From Globodera rostochiensis (taxonomy: Eukaryota > Nematoda > Chromadorea > Rhabditida > Heteroderidae): a DNA stretch of 64,000 bases. The DNA is taken from NCBI GenBank assembly GCA_018350325.1, contig JAEVLN010000017.1, forward strand, positions 1,078,666 to 1,142,665. The letters run 5' to 3'. Made by a program: the position numbers and the translations under genes. The notes beneath the pieces are model-generated. The model was not told the origin of the DNA. It ran no database searches and saw only the letters and a program-made list of their open reading frames with translations. This document shows positions 35,129-46,834 of the stretch, one piece after another; position 1 is the first letter of the stretch; every line of letters begins with the position of its first letter.

Positions 35129-36147
35129 TCATTCATAGTCAAATCGAGTTTGAAAGCCCCGGTTGTTCAGGTAGTTCTCGAAAGATGCAGCGCCGCGACG
35201 ATAAAAGCGTTGTTGACGAATGAAGGCGGCAAAAACGAAGTATGACAACGCAAGAGAAATAAATCCGTAGTCGAGGAGCTCGCCAACCATCGAAGACGCT
35301 CCATGCAGAAAGCTGACTATCAAGTACGCGACCACCCAGACCAAAGCGAACACGGCACCATTGACAGCCAATTCGTTGTTTCTGCGTTTTCGTCGATTTC
35401 GCGCAGCGTCTTGACGCACTTCTGGATGATAATCACCGTCGCTACGATTATGAGTCCACAAGTGGATCATCAATTCCATCACATTGCTTGGCATTATCAC
35501 CACCGGATTTTTTGCCAAAACGTTATTTAAGATTTGTTTGGTCCGTCCGGCACTCATTTTCTCTTCTCCAAGGCGTAAAAGCTTGCGCAAAGAAACAAAA
35601 AATCGAACTATTTCCGATTTCGAATTCTTTGGATCAGATAATATTTCGGCCAGAGTCCCATGCAATCCTTTAATTGAAAGCTTCTTTTTTTCCGCTTTTT
35701 TCAAAATTGCAACCATTTTTTGACCATTTGTTTGGAATTTCTCAACCAGACTTTTGTCGTCTAAAAGTTGTTTGCCACCTTTCTGAAGAGCTTTGCAATT
35801 GCGATCTGCATCATCCAATTTAGGCTCACTTTTCGCTAATTTGCAACCGCCCAAAAGCATTGCCTCCATTTGTTCGCTTCAAAATTTATTTTGATTTTGA
35901 CATTTAGTTAAATTTTTAAGCTTACTTTAAATGCTTGGAGCAATCGCCGCCGTTCGCCAATGTCACTAAAATATGAAATTCAAAAGTGTAAAAGACCACA
36001 AATCAAACAAAAGCCTAGCTTTGTACCTTTGCATTTTTGCAACAGCTCCAGACTCTGGCCAATGATTGCCTGTTGAGAGGGAGTAGTGCCAAGGGACGGT
36101 TGAATATTATTGCCTAAGGCAATGAATATTATCAAAAAAAGTGTCAT
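35129..36147 (-). CDS. Secreted or membrane protein with N-terminal signal and C-terminal hydrophobic pair
   Basis: Exons are 36147-36027, 35965-35926 and 35876-35129, with phases 1 and 2; the total (909 nt) gives 302 residues. The N-terminus MTLFLIIFIALGNNIQPSLG is a signal peptide. Four cysteines follow early (LQKCK, GGDCSKHL, GGCKLAKSEP, DADRNC), then a lysine-rich helical middle. A C-terminal pair of hydrophobic segments (VFALVWVVAYLIVSFLHG and ISLALSYFVFAAF) suggests membrane anchoring. The tail NYLNNRGFQTRFDYE is polar. I do not recognise the family. It lies divergently from the peptide-family genes to the right. Confidence 0.65.
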
Positions 36148-36239
36148 TTAATGCTTTAGGAAATATTATAATAATGATTTTTAACTGTAACCTGACAATA
36201 TAAATAGAATGTAGTGATGGGGGAAAGAATTGATTTTGT

Positions 36240-36307
36240 GATGTGGCATTGGCATGGCATTGGCATTGGCATTGGCATTGGCATTGGCATTGGCATTGGC
36301 ATTGACC
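36240..36307. repeat. Hexanucleotide repeat (ATTGGC)n
   Basis: About ten copies of ATTGGC with variants. Confidence 0.95.
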
Positions 36308-36624
36308 TTGGCATTATCACGTTGGAAAGTGAAGACAATGGAAAGGCCCCAATGACATTGATTGACTGACGTAATAGTGAAGTAATTGATTATGGCCATA
36401 TTCATGTCACATTATTTTACGTTTTTGCCCTTATAGGTGTTCGGTTAGGGTTACGACCGGACATACAGATCGGAGCCCCAAAACACGAATTCCAATTGCC
36501 AGACTCGAAATCTCCAAAAATGGGGGCGCCGATATTCGATGTTAATTATTATTTTTTAAATAGGTTAATTTAAATAAAAAAATATTAAAATCCCAAATTT
36601 TGGAATTGCTAATCAAAAAGTGGT

Positions 36625-37695
36625 GAATCATTCCGGTTTAAAATGGCATTTGTTTATTAAATTACAAAAAGCGTTAATCACTCAGTCAATTTCCATTATT
36701 ATTTCTGATCAAAATGTTTAATCATTCGCAGAATGTTGCCTTTTGCCTTAAATGTTCGTTGGTGTAATCCAAGTCTTGACATTAATTTTGCCAGTCTTTG
36801 CTCGCCATTCCCTTTACAATATATGGCATTTTAATTCAATACACATTCATTCATCCCCGGGGGCGGTGATCATTCAATTTTGGCAAAGGGACGGAATGAA
36901 AAGCCTTTAAAAGAAGCACCAAATGGAGAACAAATCACTTTTTGTCCGTCCATTGACTTTACACCTCTATTCCATTCCATCACAAATTGAAAATGAAACT
37001 CTCCGCCACCACCAAACTTTCAATGGCATTGCTCTTGCTGATTTTGGTCTGTCTTAGGGGAAATTTTGATTTTCATATTAATTTTTGGTTTTTGAAATTC
37101 GGACGAGGCATTTTCTTAACACTCTAAAATTGTTATGTTTTTTTGAAATCGGCGGCATTGTCTTCATTTTTTCTTTCAGGTGTCGTTTGTCTGCGCCAAC
37201 TCTTCGGTCAAGAAATCGGATGGGAAGTCGACGCCCTCGCCCCGCCCGCCAGCTGCTGATGACGTCGATGGAGAAGCTTTTGACTCGGTGAGCGGGGAGA
37301 GTCTGTGGACTCGGCCTTTAAAACATAATAAAGAATCATTTTAAGGAGCCCGTCGCACCCAGCCACGGCAAAAGTAAAGGCAAAGGCAAACCACCACCAA
37401 AAATAGTCAACGTCAACAATCCAAGCAGCCAGTCGTGAGTGGAAAAGAGAGAAGAAAGCGCCTTCTTCCATTACGGAATGAATGAATAGCTGTGCGATCG
37501 GATTCGTCGTCGATGCTAATTCTAATTGTTCCAGTTACCCATCAAATACAAAATGATAAATCGGTGGTGAAAATTGAGAATTATATGCCATTGAGTCCAT
37601 TTAAAGGCTAATCGGCTTTATTCGATGCTTACAATTTAACCCTTCTTAATTGCTTTAACAGAGCTTCAAACTTTTAAACCAGGGCTTGCAAATCT
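36625..37695. repeat. Inverted duplication, left arm
   Basis: This ~1.07-kb arm is repeated in reverse at 38867-39945; coordinates across the coding part sum to 76555 without indels. It carries a complete secreted-peptide gene. The spacer is 37696-38866. Confidence 0.9.
36993..37438 (+). CDS. Secreted peptide precursor, family member 1
   Basis: Exons are 36993-37046, 37180-37287 and 37346-37438, all phase 0, giving 84 residues. The signal peptide is MKLSATTKLSMALLLLILVS, ending near VCANSS. A Lys/Ser/Pro linker follows (KKSDGKSTPSPRPP), then an acidic run (ADDVDGEAFDS), then a basic GKSKGKGKPPP stretch and the C-terminus KIVNVNNPSSQS. The first donor is GTCTGT, which is acceptable but weak. 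The exon 1/exon 2 split after the hydrophobic core and the VN(I/V)N-type C-terminus match the other members on this side of the window. Function is unknown; a secreted peptide is the safe reading. Confidence 0.65.
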
Positions 37696-38866
37696 GACGT
37701 TTTAGACTCATTATGTGTCTTTTGAGAGGCTGATCTAAATTTTCAGTTTGATTTCCAAAATTCTTGACATTTGGATATTTTTACTGTGAAATTGAACGGC
37801 ATTTTGTCAATTAAAATTTTTTTTTTGCAAAATGCCAAAAACTTTTTTATCCCCTTTTTTGGCCAACATTGGATCTTTGAGCACACCTAACTTTTTTGGG
37901 TGCATTACCAGTGCCATGCCGCCAGTTACGTTTACGTAGAGCGCTGTCTTGCGCACACGCTGGCGCTACTCCCGTCCTGCTCCCGCCCCTGTGGCGCCCG
38001 TGCCATAAAAGCCCAAAACTACCCAGAATGGCACTTTTTTCACTTTTCCGCTATGCCATGCGCTACATTCGCCGCAGTGGAACACGTTTGTTTACTTGTT
38101 TGACGAGCTGCGTCGATTGAGCCATCAAACGTGAACAGCGTGATTCCAGGGCCCGAGTCATGGTCGGCCAAATTTCCGTTTTTGGCACGGCCAAGTTTTG
38201 GCTAGGCGGATTTACATAACTCTCTTCATTTTATGCGCAGCCATCTGGAAGCGCTGGATAACCCGCTAAATTTGCAACAATTCTTTTTACATTTTTGTAC
38301 TGCTTGAACAAGTTGGATTGCAGTTATGGTGCCTGCCTTTTTACACTTTTTAAAATTCACTTTGTCTTTGTGGAGTCACAAATAAATTTCAAACAAAATT
38401 TCAAAAATACATAAATTCACTTTTTGTGCCATAGAAAAATGCGGAGCCTTCAGCAAAGTGTCTAAATTGCTTATTAAATATTTCCACACCTTTTCTGCCC
38501 AAAAGAAATGGTTTTTACAAACATAAAACTTTTTAAAAAATTGACCCAAATCCGCTGCCTCATCTAATAAATGGAGAAAAATATGATCTCTTTTTTACAT
38601 CTAATACAATTTCGATCAATCTTTGGTCAATTATTTATACATTTTTTAAATTTCAGTAAAAAATTCATAACTTTTTTTTTGCTAAAGATTTCCCTTTTAT
38701 AACTGCTTAGTAAAATAGCGCCTTTAATGCGCTACAACTGATTACTTGGGTTTATATTGCTATTTTTGCTTACTCTTGAGTTATAGTGAAAAAAACTGAT
38801 TTTGGTTTACCCGACCATACGGGGAGGAGCCTTGCAAAATTTCGCCCACTTTTGGTCCAAATCGAC
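37696..38866. other. Spacer between the inverted arms
   Basis: About 1.17 kb. It has a GC-rich patch at 37900-38150 with short ORFs that have no splice or family support, then AT-rich sequence. No gene supported. Confidence 0.5.
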
Positions 38867-39945
38867 AAGCCCCTGGTTTAAAAGTTTGAAGCTCTGTTAA
38901 AGCAATTAAGAAGGGTTAAATTGTAAGCATCGAATAAAGCCGATTAGCCTTTAAATGGACTCAATGGCATATAATTCTCAATTTTCACCACCGATTTATC
39001 ATTTTGTATTTGATGGGTAACTGGAACAATTAGAATTAGCATCGACGACGAATCCGATCGCACAGCTATTCATTCATTCCGTAATGGAAGAAGGCGCTTT
39101 CTTCTCTCTTTTCCACTCACGACTGGCTGCTTGGATTGTTGACGTTGACTATTTTTGGTGGTGGTTTGCCTTTGCCTTTACTTTTGCCGTGGCTGGGTGC
39201 GACGGGCTCCTTAAAATGATTCTTTATTATGTTTTAAAGGCCGAGTCCACAGACTCTCCCCGCTCACCGAGTCAAAAGCTTCTCCATCGACGTCATCAGC
39301 AGCTGGCGGGCGGGGCGAGGGCGTCGACTTCCCATCCGATTTCTTGACCGAAGAGTTGGCGCAGACAAACGACACCTGAAAGAAAAAATGAAGACAATGC
39401 CGCCGATTTCAAAAAAACATAACAATTTTAGAGTGTTAAGAAAATGCCTCGTCCGAATTTCAAAAACCAAAAATTAATATGAAAATCAAAATTTCCCCTA
39501 AGACAGACCAAAATCAGCAAGAGCAATGCCATTGAAAGTTTGGTGGTGGCGGAGAGTTTCATTTTCAATTTGTGATGGAATGGAATAGAGGTGTAAAGTC
39601 AATGGACGGACAAAAAGTGATTTGTTCTCCATTTGGTGCTTCTTTTAAAGGCTTTTCATTCCGTCCCTTTGCCAAAATTGAATGATCACCGCCCCCGGGG
39701 ATGAATGAATGTGTATTGAATTAAAATGCCATATATTGTAAAGGGAATGGCGAGCAAAGACTGGCAAAATTAATGTCAAGACTTGGATTACACCAACGAA
39801 CATTTAAGGCAAAAGGCAATATTCTGCGAATTTTTGATCAGAAAAGGCCATTTTAATAATGGCCATAAATGAGTGAGTGATTAATTGTACGCTTTTTGTA
39901 ATTTAATAAAACAAATGCCATTTTAAAACGGAATGATTCAACATT
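38867..39945. repeat. Inverted duplication, right arm
   Basis: Reverse complement of 36625-37695. A few differences appear only near the outer end (around 39838-39890). Confidence 0.9.
39117..39562 (-). CDS. Secreted peptide precursor, family member 1, inverted copy
   Basis: Mirror of member 1: exons 39562-39509, 39375-39268 and 39209-39117. The coding sequence appears identical to the left-arm copy. Either the inverted duplication is very recent, the two arms are kept alike by gene conversion, or the assembly folded one locus. Confidence 0.65.
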
Positions 39946-40376
39946 TTTTGAAATTAAAATTCTCTCTATAAACAAATGCCAATTTTGAATCAAATGCCAA
40001 AAAATGCTTAAAATTTTATTCGTTGATTTGTAAACAAAAATAAATGAAGAAGATTCAAAGATTCAACGTAATTCCAATGCTTTTGGTTATTCGAATATTA
40101 TTATGTGTTTTTTTTCTCTGAATTTTAAAACTATTCGGGTGTTTGAAAATAAATTATGGCCTTCAATAAAAATTATTCAATAAACAAATTTTATTACGAG
40201 ACAAATAAATTTTATTGTGTCAATAAAAGTTCGTCAATTTAAGCGAAATGACTTTCTTCATTCATTAATCAGTTTTATCTTTTGGATTATTTCGCACTGA
40301 CAAATGAGGACTGCTTCAATTTTTTGTTAGATATTTTTTTTAATATTATTCTTTTTTTTAATTTAGGAAAAAAACA

Positions 40377-41770
40377 ATGTGGCTTTCATTATTAATTTAC
40401 CCATTCGCATTAAACGCTTTCGCGCTCGCTATTTGTGGTCCTGGTTGGGAGCAAATGAACCAGAACTGCTACAAGATTTTTACTTCCGAAATGAGTTCTA
40501 TTAAGGTCGGCGGCTTCAAAACGATTTTGTTAAAAATTTTAAACAACCCACCAAATGTTTTTTTTTGCAAATTTTTTTAATTTCTTAATGTTCCAAATAA
40601 ATATAATAAATAAAATCAGGCACAAAAAGTTTGTGGCGCGGTGGGAGGGCAAATTGTTTCCATTCATTCGGAAGCGGAGAACAATTTGGTGGCACGAATG
40701 ATTGACGAGGACTACATGCTGTGCAATGGAATCAATGTGCCAGTGGCGGAAGCTCAACAGATGGACGAGATGTACGCTAAAGTGCCCCCCCCCTCCAACG
40801 GACAAAACGACACAAAATGCCGGGTCAATGGTCTAAAATCGAATGGCATTTTAGGAAAAATGCCGGACTAACTGTTCCAGAAATAATCCACACGACAGTG
40901 TTGTCGAAAATAACTATAATTACAGTGCAAAACGTCCGCTGTTTTGTACCCCAAAAACCCAATGGCTGCTCCTTAGCTTCATCACCGGATTGCATCGAAA
41001 ACGCGACGGTCGCGGTGGCTACGTCAGGTAAGAAACGAATGGTTTTATCGCAATTCCTTTTGTGTTCAAAAAAAGTTGAAAAAAAGTTCCATTTAAAATC
41101 AATTCTTTAAAAACAAACACCCCCCCCCCCATTAGCACTTGGGAGGACGGGAGTCAAGCGACATTTGGCAATGTGCCGGAACATCGCGGCAACGATTCAA
41201 AAGCTGACTACCCGTGGTCGGCCCAGGGACCGTCGGGAACGCCAAATTGGGATTACAGTAAGCGCCTTTGAATTGGCTGACACCCAACTCGCTACCCGTG
41301 TGTTAAATAGAGAAATGCAAAAAGCGAGATAGTGTTACTCTATAAGAGAGTAGAGAAAAAAAAGGAAGTCTAAAAAGTAGCGAGTTGGGTAAATACCATT
41401 GGAATTATAAACATTAAGCGTCGCAAAATTTTTATCTTTAAAAAATGCTCACATTTTGCTTGGGAACATGAGGAAATGGTAAGAAAAACGTTTTTGTCAC
41501 AGGTTCAATCTTAAAAGTGTTCATTTTCTCTGGAAACAAAAAAACGCAAGTTCCATACAAATAAATGAGTTGGCAAAATTGGAAGATAAAAAAGCATGAT
41601 AATTAATTATTCACGGCAATTGTGCCATTCTCCCCCCTCCCTTCCTTCGAGCAGGTGCTGAACACGCAGAAGAATGCTCTCAAATGTGGCATCCGTGCGG
41701 CTGGTGGAACGACATTCTGTGCGATGGAGTCAATCTTGCTGGCGTTGTGTGCCAAAAGAATGCCACTTAA
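40377..41770 (+). CDS. Secreted C-type lectin domain protein
   Basis: Exon 1 is 40377-40505 (MWLSLLIYPFALNAFALAIC, signal peptide, then CGPGWEQMNQNCYKIF). Exon 2 starts at 40620 (AQKVCGAVGGQIVSIHSEAE). Later exons are about 40852-41027, 41136-41257 and 41655-41770, with TWEDGSQATFG, then ECSQMWHPCGWWNDILCDG and the final VCQKN. These are the expected C-type lectin core landmarks (WEDG, WND.CD, VC). The exon 2/3 junction (40821-40851) would need a ~31-bp intron, unusually short, so a small frame error there is possible. Calcium-binding EPN or QPD motifs are not evident, so sugar binding is uncertain. Nematode lectins of this type are secreted and often expanded in parasites. Confidence 0.72.
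41283..41389. mobile_element. Small inverted-repeat element in a lectin intron
   Basis: CCCAACTCGCTAC at 41283 is matched in reverse by GTAGCGAGTTGGG at 41377-41389. The element is ~107 bp with no clear target duplication. Confidence 0.55.
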
Positions 41771-41935
41771 ATCCTTTTAAATAATTGAGATGAACATAAA
41801 ATGATAATACACCTTTTTCACATTATAAAATGGAACGTTGCCAAACGAGCCGAAAATGATAAAATACACTTATACATCAAAAATGACACTTTTAGGGGCA
41901 AGTCCACAAGTTCGCATGATCCCACTGGTACTTAT

Positions 41936-42121
41936 TAGGAATGTTCGGGACTTGAAATTTATCGATAACCAAAACTCGAGACCGAGAAAAAGTCAATCTT
42001 TAACAGTACAAAAAGGTCTCGGTCTCGAGTCTCACGAGAAATGACCCCGAGACCGAGAATCGAGACCCAAAAAACCCGAGAAATTTCTCGACACGAGAAC
42101 CGAGACTCTCGAACATCCCTA
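41936..42121. mobile_element. hAT-type MITE, 186 bp, 8-bp target duplication
   Basis: Ends TAGGAATGTTCGGGAC and (inverted) TAGGGATGTTCGAGAG are flanked by GTACTTAT at 41928-41935 and 42122-42129. The inside is CTCGGTCTCGAG-rich. Confidence 0.8.
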
Positions 42122-42385
42122 GTACTTATACTTCGTCCTTTATTAATTTTTTTGTGTTTTCAAAATTTAGCAATTAACGTGCCGTGCCATCTTTGGCAAA
42201 AGACACCTTCGGCATTCCTTTGATTATTATCAATTAATTCGGAGCTTGGGCCCGATCAGCCCTAGCAAATAGCACAAATTCAAACATTTTGCTTCATTAT
42301 CTGTTTAATTACAACAAATTGCACATATAAAATGTTTTCATTCCTTTCTTTCATCTCTCCGTCAACGCCGTCGATGCGTTTGTTT

Positions 42386-42715
42386 TCATTTGCGGCCTTG
42401 GTTGATTTGCCCCAAATTGGTGCCAACGTTTGCTTGATTTATATTTACCCAGCCGCGGTTAGGGAACCAACGCCATATGGGTGCTTGTCGTTTAACGCGC
42501 TAAAACAAATTTAAATAGTTTTTAATCATTTCGTAATTAAAAAAGAGAGACTTCAGACAGTCCGTTCGCCGATGCTTCAATTTCATTGGCCAGAGGCACA
42601 GAAGCGACAAATGACACCTGAAGGCAAAACGTCGTTTGTTAATTGGCCATTAAACTTTTATTATTACCAGAAGGAGCAGAAGCAGAACCAGCGGAAGCTT
42701 GGCAAAGTGTTGCAT
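42386..42715 (-). CDS. Secreted peptide precursor, family member 2 (RVKR-type)
   Basis: Exons are 42715-42668, 42617-42552 and 42499-42386, all phase 0, for 75 residues. The signal MQHFAKLPLVLLLLLLVSFV is followed by the leader ASVPLANEIEASANGLSE, then RVKR, a furin-type cleavage site. The mature part is QAPIWRWFPNRGWVNINQAN, then VGTNLGQINQGRK. An N-terminal glutamine after cleavage could cyclise, and the C-terminal GRK looks like an amidation-plus-dibasic end. This resembles neuropeptide or peptide-hormone precursors, but that is inference. Exons 1-2 and the promoter are almost identical to members 5 and 6, while exon 3 differs. Confidence 0.72.
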
Positions 42716-42739
42716 TTTGAGTTTTTGGGGAGTTTAGGC

Positions 42740-42860
42740 CAATTGTTAGAGGATTGTGAGTGTCCCCCAATTGTTTGGAGACCCTTTTATAGGCCATTCT
42801 CGGCCACTCCGTTTTGATTATTCATTTACGCCCGCGGGGGGAATGAATGAACGTGGATTT
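42740..42860 (-). promoter_or_regulatory. Shared promoter block of the RVKR peptide family (member 2)
   Basis: Reading the minus strand toward the gene, it contains the GC-rich CCCCCCGCGGGCG string, then AAATGAATAATCAAAACGGA and a TATAAAAGGG box ~70 bp upstream of the ATG. The same block stands before members 5 and 6 and, with changes, member 4. Confidence 0.6.
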
Positions 42861-42970
42861 GTCGAATTAAAGACCGAAAATTGGCCACAAAACGATTTCA
42901 GAAAAGGCCATCTGAGACAAAGAGCAATTGTGAAGTCGACGAACGATCACTTAATGAAACCAAATGAATA

Positions 42971-44100
42971 ATCAACAAAATACCATTGGGCAAAGACCAT
43001 TTTTAGGAATTATTTGCTTCAAAAATGTTAAAATGTTTAGAAAAAAAATGACTAAACTCCTTTATTTTTATTAAATCAACTAATTTTGTCTTGTGCTTAT
43101 TTTTGGAGTGATGAAATACGGGAAAATGGGTTTTTCAGTAGAGTTAACAAAGCCGGCAGGCCCCACCGGGCTTCTTTAAAAATTGAAACTTCTGTAGATA
43201 ATTCGAAAAATTAATAAACAAAAATTTTTAACAAACTCAAATTGATCTTGCGGAAGGATGGTCGATGAAAGCCAGGGCTCGGATCTCAAAATTTTTAAAA
43301 TCCGCATCGAAGGATTAAAAAATCCTAGAATTTCTACTTTATATGGGTTCAGAAACCATTTTTCGTATGTCATTCGTTTACCGCATCATTCATTGTTGGA
43401 AAGTGATTAGCTTTTTTGGTTGTTTTTAATAGGTGGGATTTGAAATATTCGGTCGTGGTGGGCTCAGAACTTTTTTTGCTTAAAAATCCAACAAATCGAC
43501 GTTCACTTCACCCATATTTTCCGAGAGTAAAAAACAGACGACGGGAAAATGGGGTATTTTCAATAGAGTTAATTTAATAATTGAAATTTTTGAAATAAAG
43601 ACATCTTCCTTCAAAAGTTTGTTTTGAAAGATTCGATTCGAATTTTATGGAAAATCTCTAGCCATAAAACCAGGACAACTGGCAACACGCCAAACAAACT
43701 TCATACAAAAAGAAATTCATTTTTCAATTCATTTGTTTCAAATTTGCTGTTTTTTAAATATATTTTAAGATTTTTAATATTTTTTCGTTACAAAAGTTTG
43801 TTTTGAAAGAGTAAATTTCGTTAAAAATTTGCTTAAATTATTACTACTTTTTCTCAATTCAAGTAAAAAATAAATAAAAATGGAGGCTTTTGGTCAATTT
43901 GAGGACTTTTAAAATTTCTCTAGATTTATAAAACTTAATATTTTTACTCTTATTTATATATATCAGATCACACAAATTGCTAACAATTTGTGGTTATTTT
44001 TTCTTGTTTTTAAGAATTTTTAATTAAATCGTTTTAAAAAAGACATTTTTAACAAGTTTGCTTTAATTCAACTCAAGTCGCCCGAGTAAATGTGCCTTAA
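42971..44100. other. AT-rich stretch, no gene seen
   Basis: No exon is supported. The part next to member 2 (to about 43100) matches sequence upstream of member 6 (49930-50040), extending the duplicated block beyond the promoter. Confidence 0.5.
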
Positions 44101-44229
44101 TTTTAGACGATAATTGCAGCAATCTTCAAAATTTTAGCAGTAAGAAATGCATTGTTTTTAGTTATTCCGTTCTTTCTTTCCATATTCAACGACATCGACG
44201 CGTTCATCCACTTCCTGTTCAGCTTCAGC

Positions 44230-44607
44230 TCACTTTTTTCGGCCGCCGGGGTTGTTGATATTGACAATACGTCCAGTTCCATCAATCCAATTGCGACCGT
44301 TCCATCGAGGCGGTTGGTTGACGTTAATTATGCCGGTTGCCCGGCCGCCTTGTCGTTGACGCGCTTAAAGCGTAATATACGTAATTATCGACGAGTTCAT
44401 CGATTGCTTTCACCTGAACTTCAGCTTCTTCCAACGGCACAGAAGCGACAAATGACATCTGAACAATTCAGAGCACTTACAGCAGTTTTCCTGCCCCAAC
44501 TTTTGGTTTTGTACTTATCGAAACAGAACAGTTTCTGTTCATAAGTAAGAAAAAGCAACCAGAAGGAGCAGAAGCAGAACCAGCGGAAGCTTGGCAAAGT
44601 GTTGCAT
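44230..44607 (-). pseudogene. Secreted peptide precursor, family member 3, frameshifted
   Basis: Exon 1 (44607-44560) encodes the same MQHFAKLPLVLLLLLL signal. Exon 2 starts at 44458 with MSFVASVPLEEAEVQVKAID. The expected RVKR is damaged: the site reads CGCGTCAACGAC where relatives have CGCGTTAAACGAC, one base fewer, which shifts the frame. In the shifted frame the peptide RQGGRATGIINVNQPPRWNG and a C-terminus IVNINNPGGRKK can be seen. It keeps the family core VN(I/V)N and an amidation-like end, so loss is recent or the site is spliced in a way I cannot resolve. Confidence 0.55.
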
Positions 44608-45216
44608 TTTGAGTTTTTTGGGGAGTTTAGGCCGATTGTTAGAGGATTATGAGTGTCGCTTCCGATCCGAGTGCCGAATGGTCCGATCAAATTAAATGTC
44701 GAAACAAGCATTTGTGAAGCCGACGAACGATCAACCTTCATCGAGGCATTCAAATGATCAAAAATTTGCCATGGCAAAGACCAATTTTATGCAAAGGTTA
44801 AAACGCCTCCGAATTGTTGTCGTACGCCACCAGCAGAGAGTTGTAGCAACAGGCTCAAATCAAACAATTTGCTTGCCTTTTCGCTTAAAAAGCAAATTTC
44901 TCTTTCAAATAAATTTGTTTTGTTTTCAGCCCAAAAATACAATATATAAAAATGACTTTTTTTTTAGATAAAAGTTTCCAAGCATTTTGATAGATAAAAA
45001 AACAGTTAGAGATTTTTATTTAATACCTCAACTGATTTTAGTTGCCTATTTTGGGGTTTTTTCATCCTAAAAATCGCACAGCCCCAATTAATTAGCGGTT
45101 ACTGTACTTTTATATTTAATATAAATCTTTACATTTTCGCATATAAAAATGTTTTTTGTTTGTCACTCATTTCCGTTCTTTCTTTCTTTTATCCATCAAC
45201 GACATCGGCGGCGCGT

Positions 45217-45663
45217 TCATTTCCCGTTAAAAATTACGCCGGTGTTGACATCAGTGGTGGCAATATCGGCACATATCCATTGACTATCAACCCATTGGCA
45301 TTGCTTAAACGGGCACAAAATGATTAATCAATAAAATGCCCGAATTGAATACACTCGAAAAAATCCAGGGCGTAGGGTTTTGGCCAATCGCTGCAAAGCC
45401 TTGTCGTTTCACGCGCTAAAATCGCATATTAAAAGCATTGAAAAAAGGCATCAATCAAAAAACAGGACTTGAGCTAATCTGTTAGCCGGTGTGTCGAATT
45501 CATTCTTCAGCGGCAAAGAACAAACAACGGACACCTGCTGGGGATGTTGGATTTTGTTAATGATAAATTCCTAAACACCCAATTTTTAAAAGTTCTAAGT
45601 ATAATTATTAAGTAAACCTCTGACCAGAAGCAGAATCAGCGGAAGCTTGGCAAATTGCTGCAT
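45217..45663 (-). CDS. Secreted peptide precursor, family member 4
   Basis: Exons are 45663-45625, 45534-45469, 45415-45353 and 45303-45217, all phase 0, for 84 residues. The signal MQQFAKLPLILLL is shorter than in members 2, 5 and 6. The leader ends ...NRLAQ and is followed by RVKR. The mature part QGFAAIGQNPTPWIFSSQCQ then WVDSQWICADIATTDVNTGV and IFNGK has two cysteines and a GK end. The C.W....IC spacing resembles member 6. The extra intron (donor GTATTC) is inferred from reading frame, so that junction is less certain. Confidence 0.6.
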
Positions 45664-46279
45664 GTTCAGCTCTATAGAATCGAATTAGAAAGAGTGTCCC
45701 CCAATTGTTTGGAGGCCTTTTTATAGGGAACATTCTCGGCCTCTCCGTTTTGATTATTCATTTACGCCCGCGGGGGGAATGAATTAACGTGGATTTGTCG
45801 AATTAAAGGCTAAAAATTGGTCACAAAACGGACTCAGCAAAGGGCAAGAAAGAATGTGACAAGGTGTCATTTTTTGTTGCCATATCTTTGATAAAGAGGA
45901 CTTTGAACTAATATCAAAAAATGCTTGATTTACGGGAACATATCCAACAACAAAAAATTGCTGAGAATGCGTGAATGGTCGGGTTGTTGCATTTTGTTGT
46001 AATTTTGGTGAATAAAAAGGGAACACAAGTGTTTTTATTGTTAAGTTTAATGCATTTTGCATAAGCAATTCTTTAAAACTATGAAAATATTTGCTAAGAC
46101 TTGAAATGTATTACGCGTTGTTCCTACCCCCTCCCTCCCCCCCCCCAAATAATTGAAAATAGCAGGTAAAAAGTAAATCCAAAATCACTGAATTACTATT
46201 ATTGGGCATCGGCAAAAATGAAAAAGACTGGGGCGAGGAGACCCGATTGGCATCTTGGAGCGGTCGGTGATGTCCCGGT

Positions 46280-46420
46280 TCCATTTTTCCGGCGGTTCCG
46301 GGAACCGGTTCCGGAATCGGTTCCGAATTTTCGCGGTTCCGGGAACTGATTCCAAAAACGGTTCCGGATTTTCATGGAACCGGAACCGGTTCCCGGAACC
46401 GCCAAAGCATTTCCGGTTAA
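46280..46420. repeat. GGTTCCGG-rich dispersed repeat
   Basis: Repeated CGGTTCCGGGAACCGGTTCC strings, related to 535-590, 8075-8130 and 9890-9945. The ORFs over it are repeat translation. Confidence 0.6.
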
Positions 46421-46834
46421 ATAAATCATTTTCTGGTTGGCTTTTAATTGGTGGTAGAAATAGACCAATTTGTAAGGGAGCTTTCGATTCTAAATAAAGT
46501 TGTGATCGGATGTTTTTCAGAAAAGCTTTAAAATTTTCTAACTCAGTCTGATCCAAAAAAAGTCGTTGAAGCGTTTGCAAGACTTTAAAGAATTTTTAAG
46601 AATAGTGCTGCTTTATGGTTAGAATTAATTGGAGATCATTTTATTAAAGAGGAAAATATTATAAATTGTATCAATACTATTTATGAATCTTCCCAATGAC
46701 CAATTTTTGATCATTCATTTGCTTCCATTAAGTGATCGTTCGTCGACTTTACAAATGCTCTTTGTCTCAGATGGCCTTTTCTGAGATCGTTTTGTGGCCA
46801 ATTTTCGGTCTTTAATTCGACAAATCCACGTTTA

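Noticed and set aside
34888..35223. 111-codon plus ORF
   Set aside because: Mostly CAATT/CAAAT microsatellite; the end is antisense to the real gene at 35129-36147.
36823..36830. ATGCCA (DOG-box-like) motif upstream of peptide member 1
   Set aside because: A single six-base match in sequence where TGGCAT strings are frequent; not informative alone.
37208..37471. 87-codon minus ORF (MEEGAFFSLFHSRLAAWIVD)
   Set aside because: Antisense to the exons of peptide member 1; the plus-strand model has a signal peptide, splice sites and family support.
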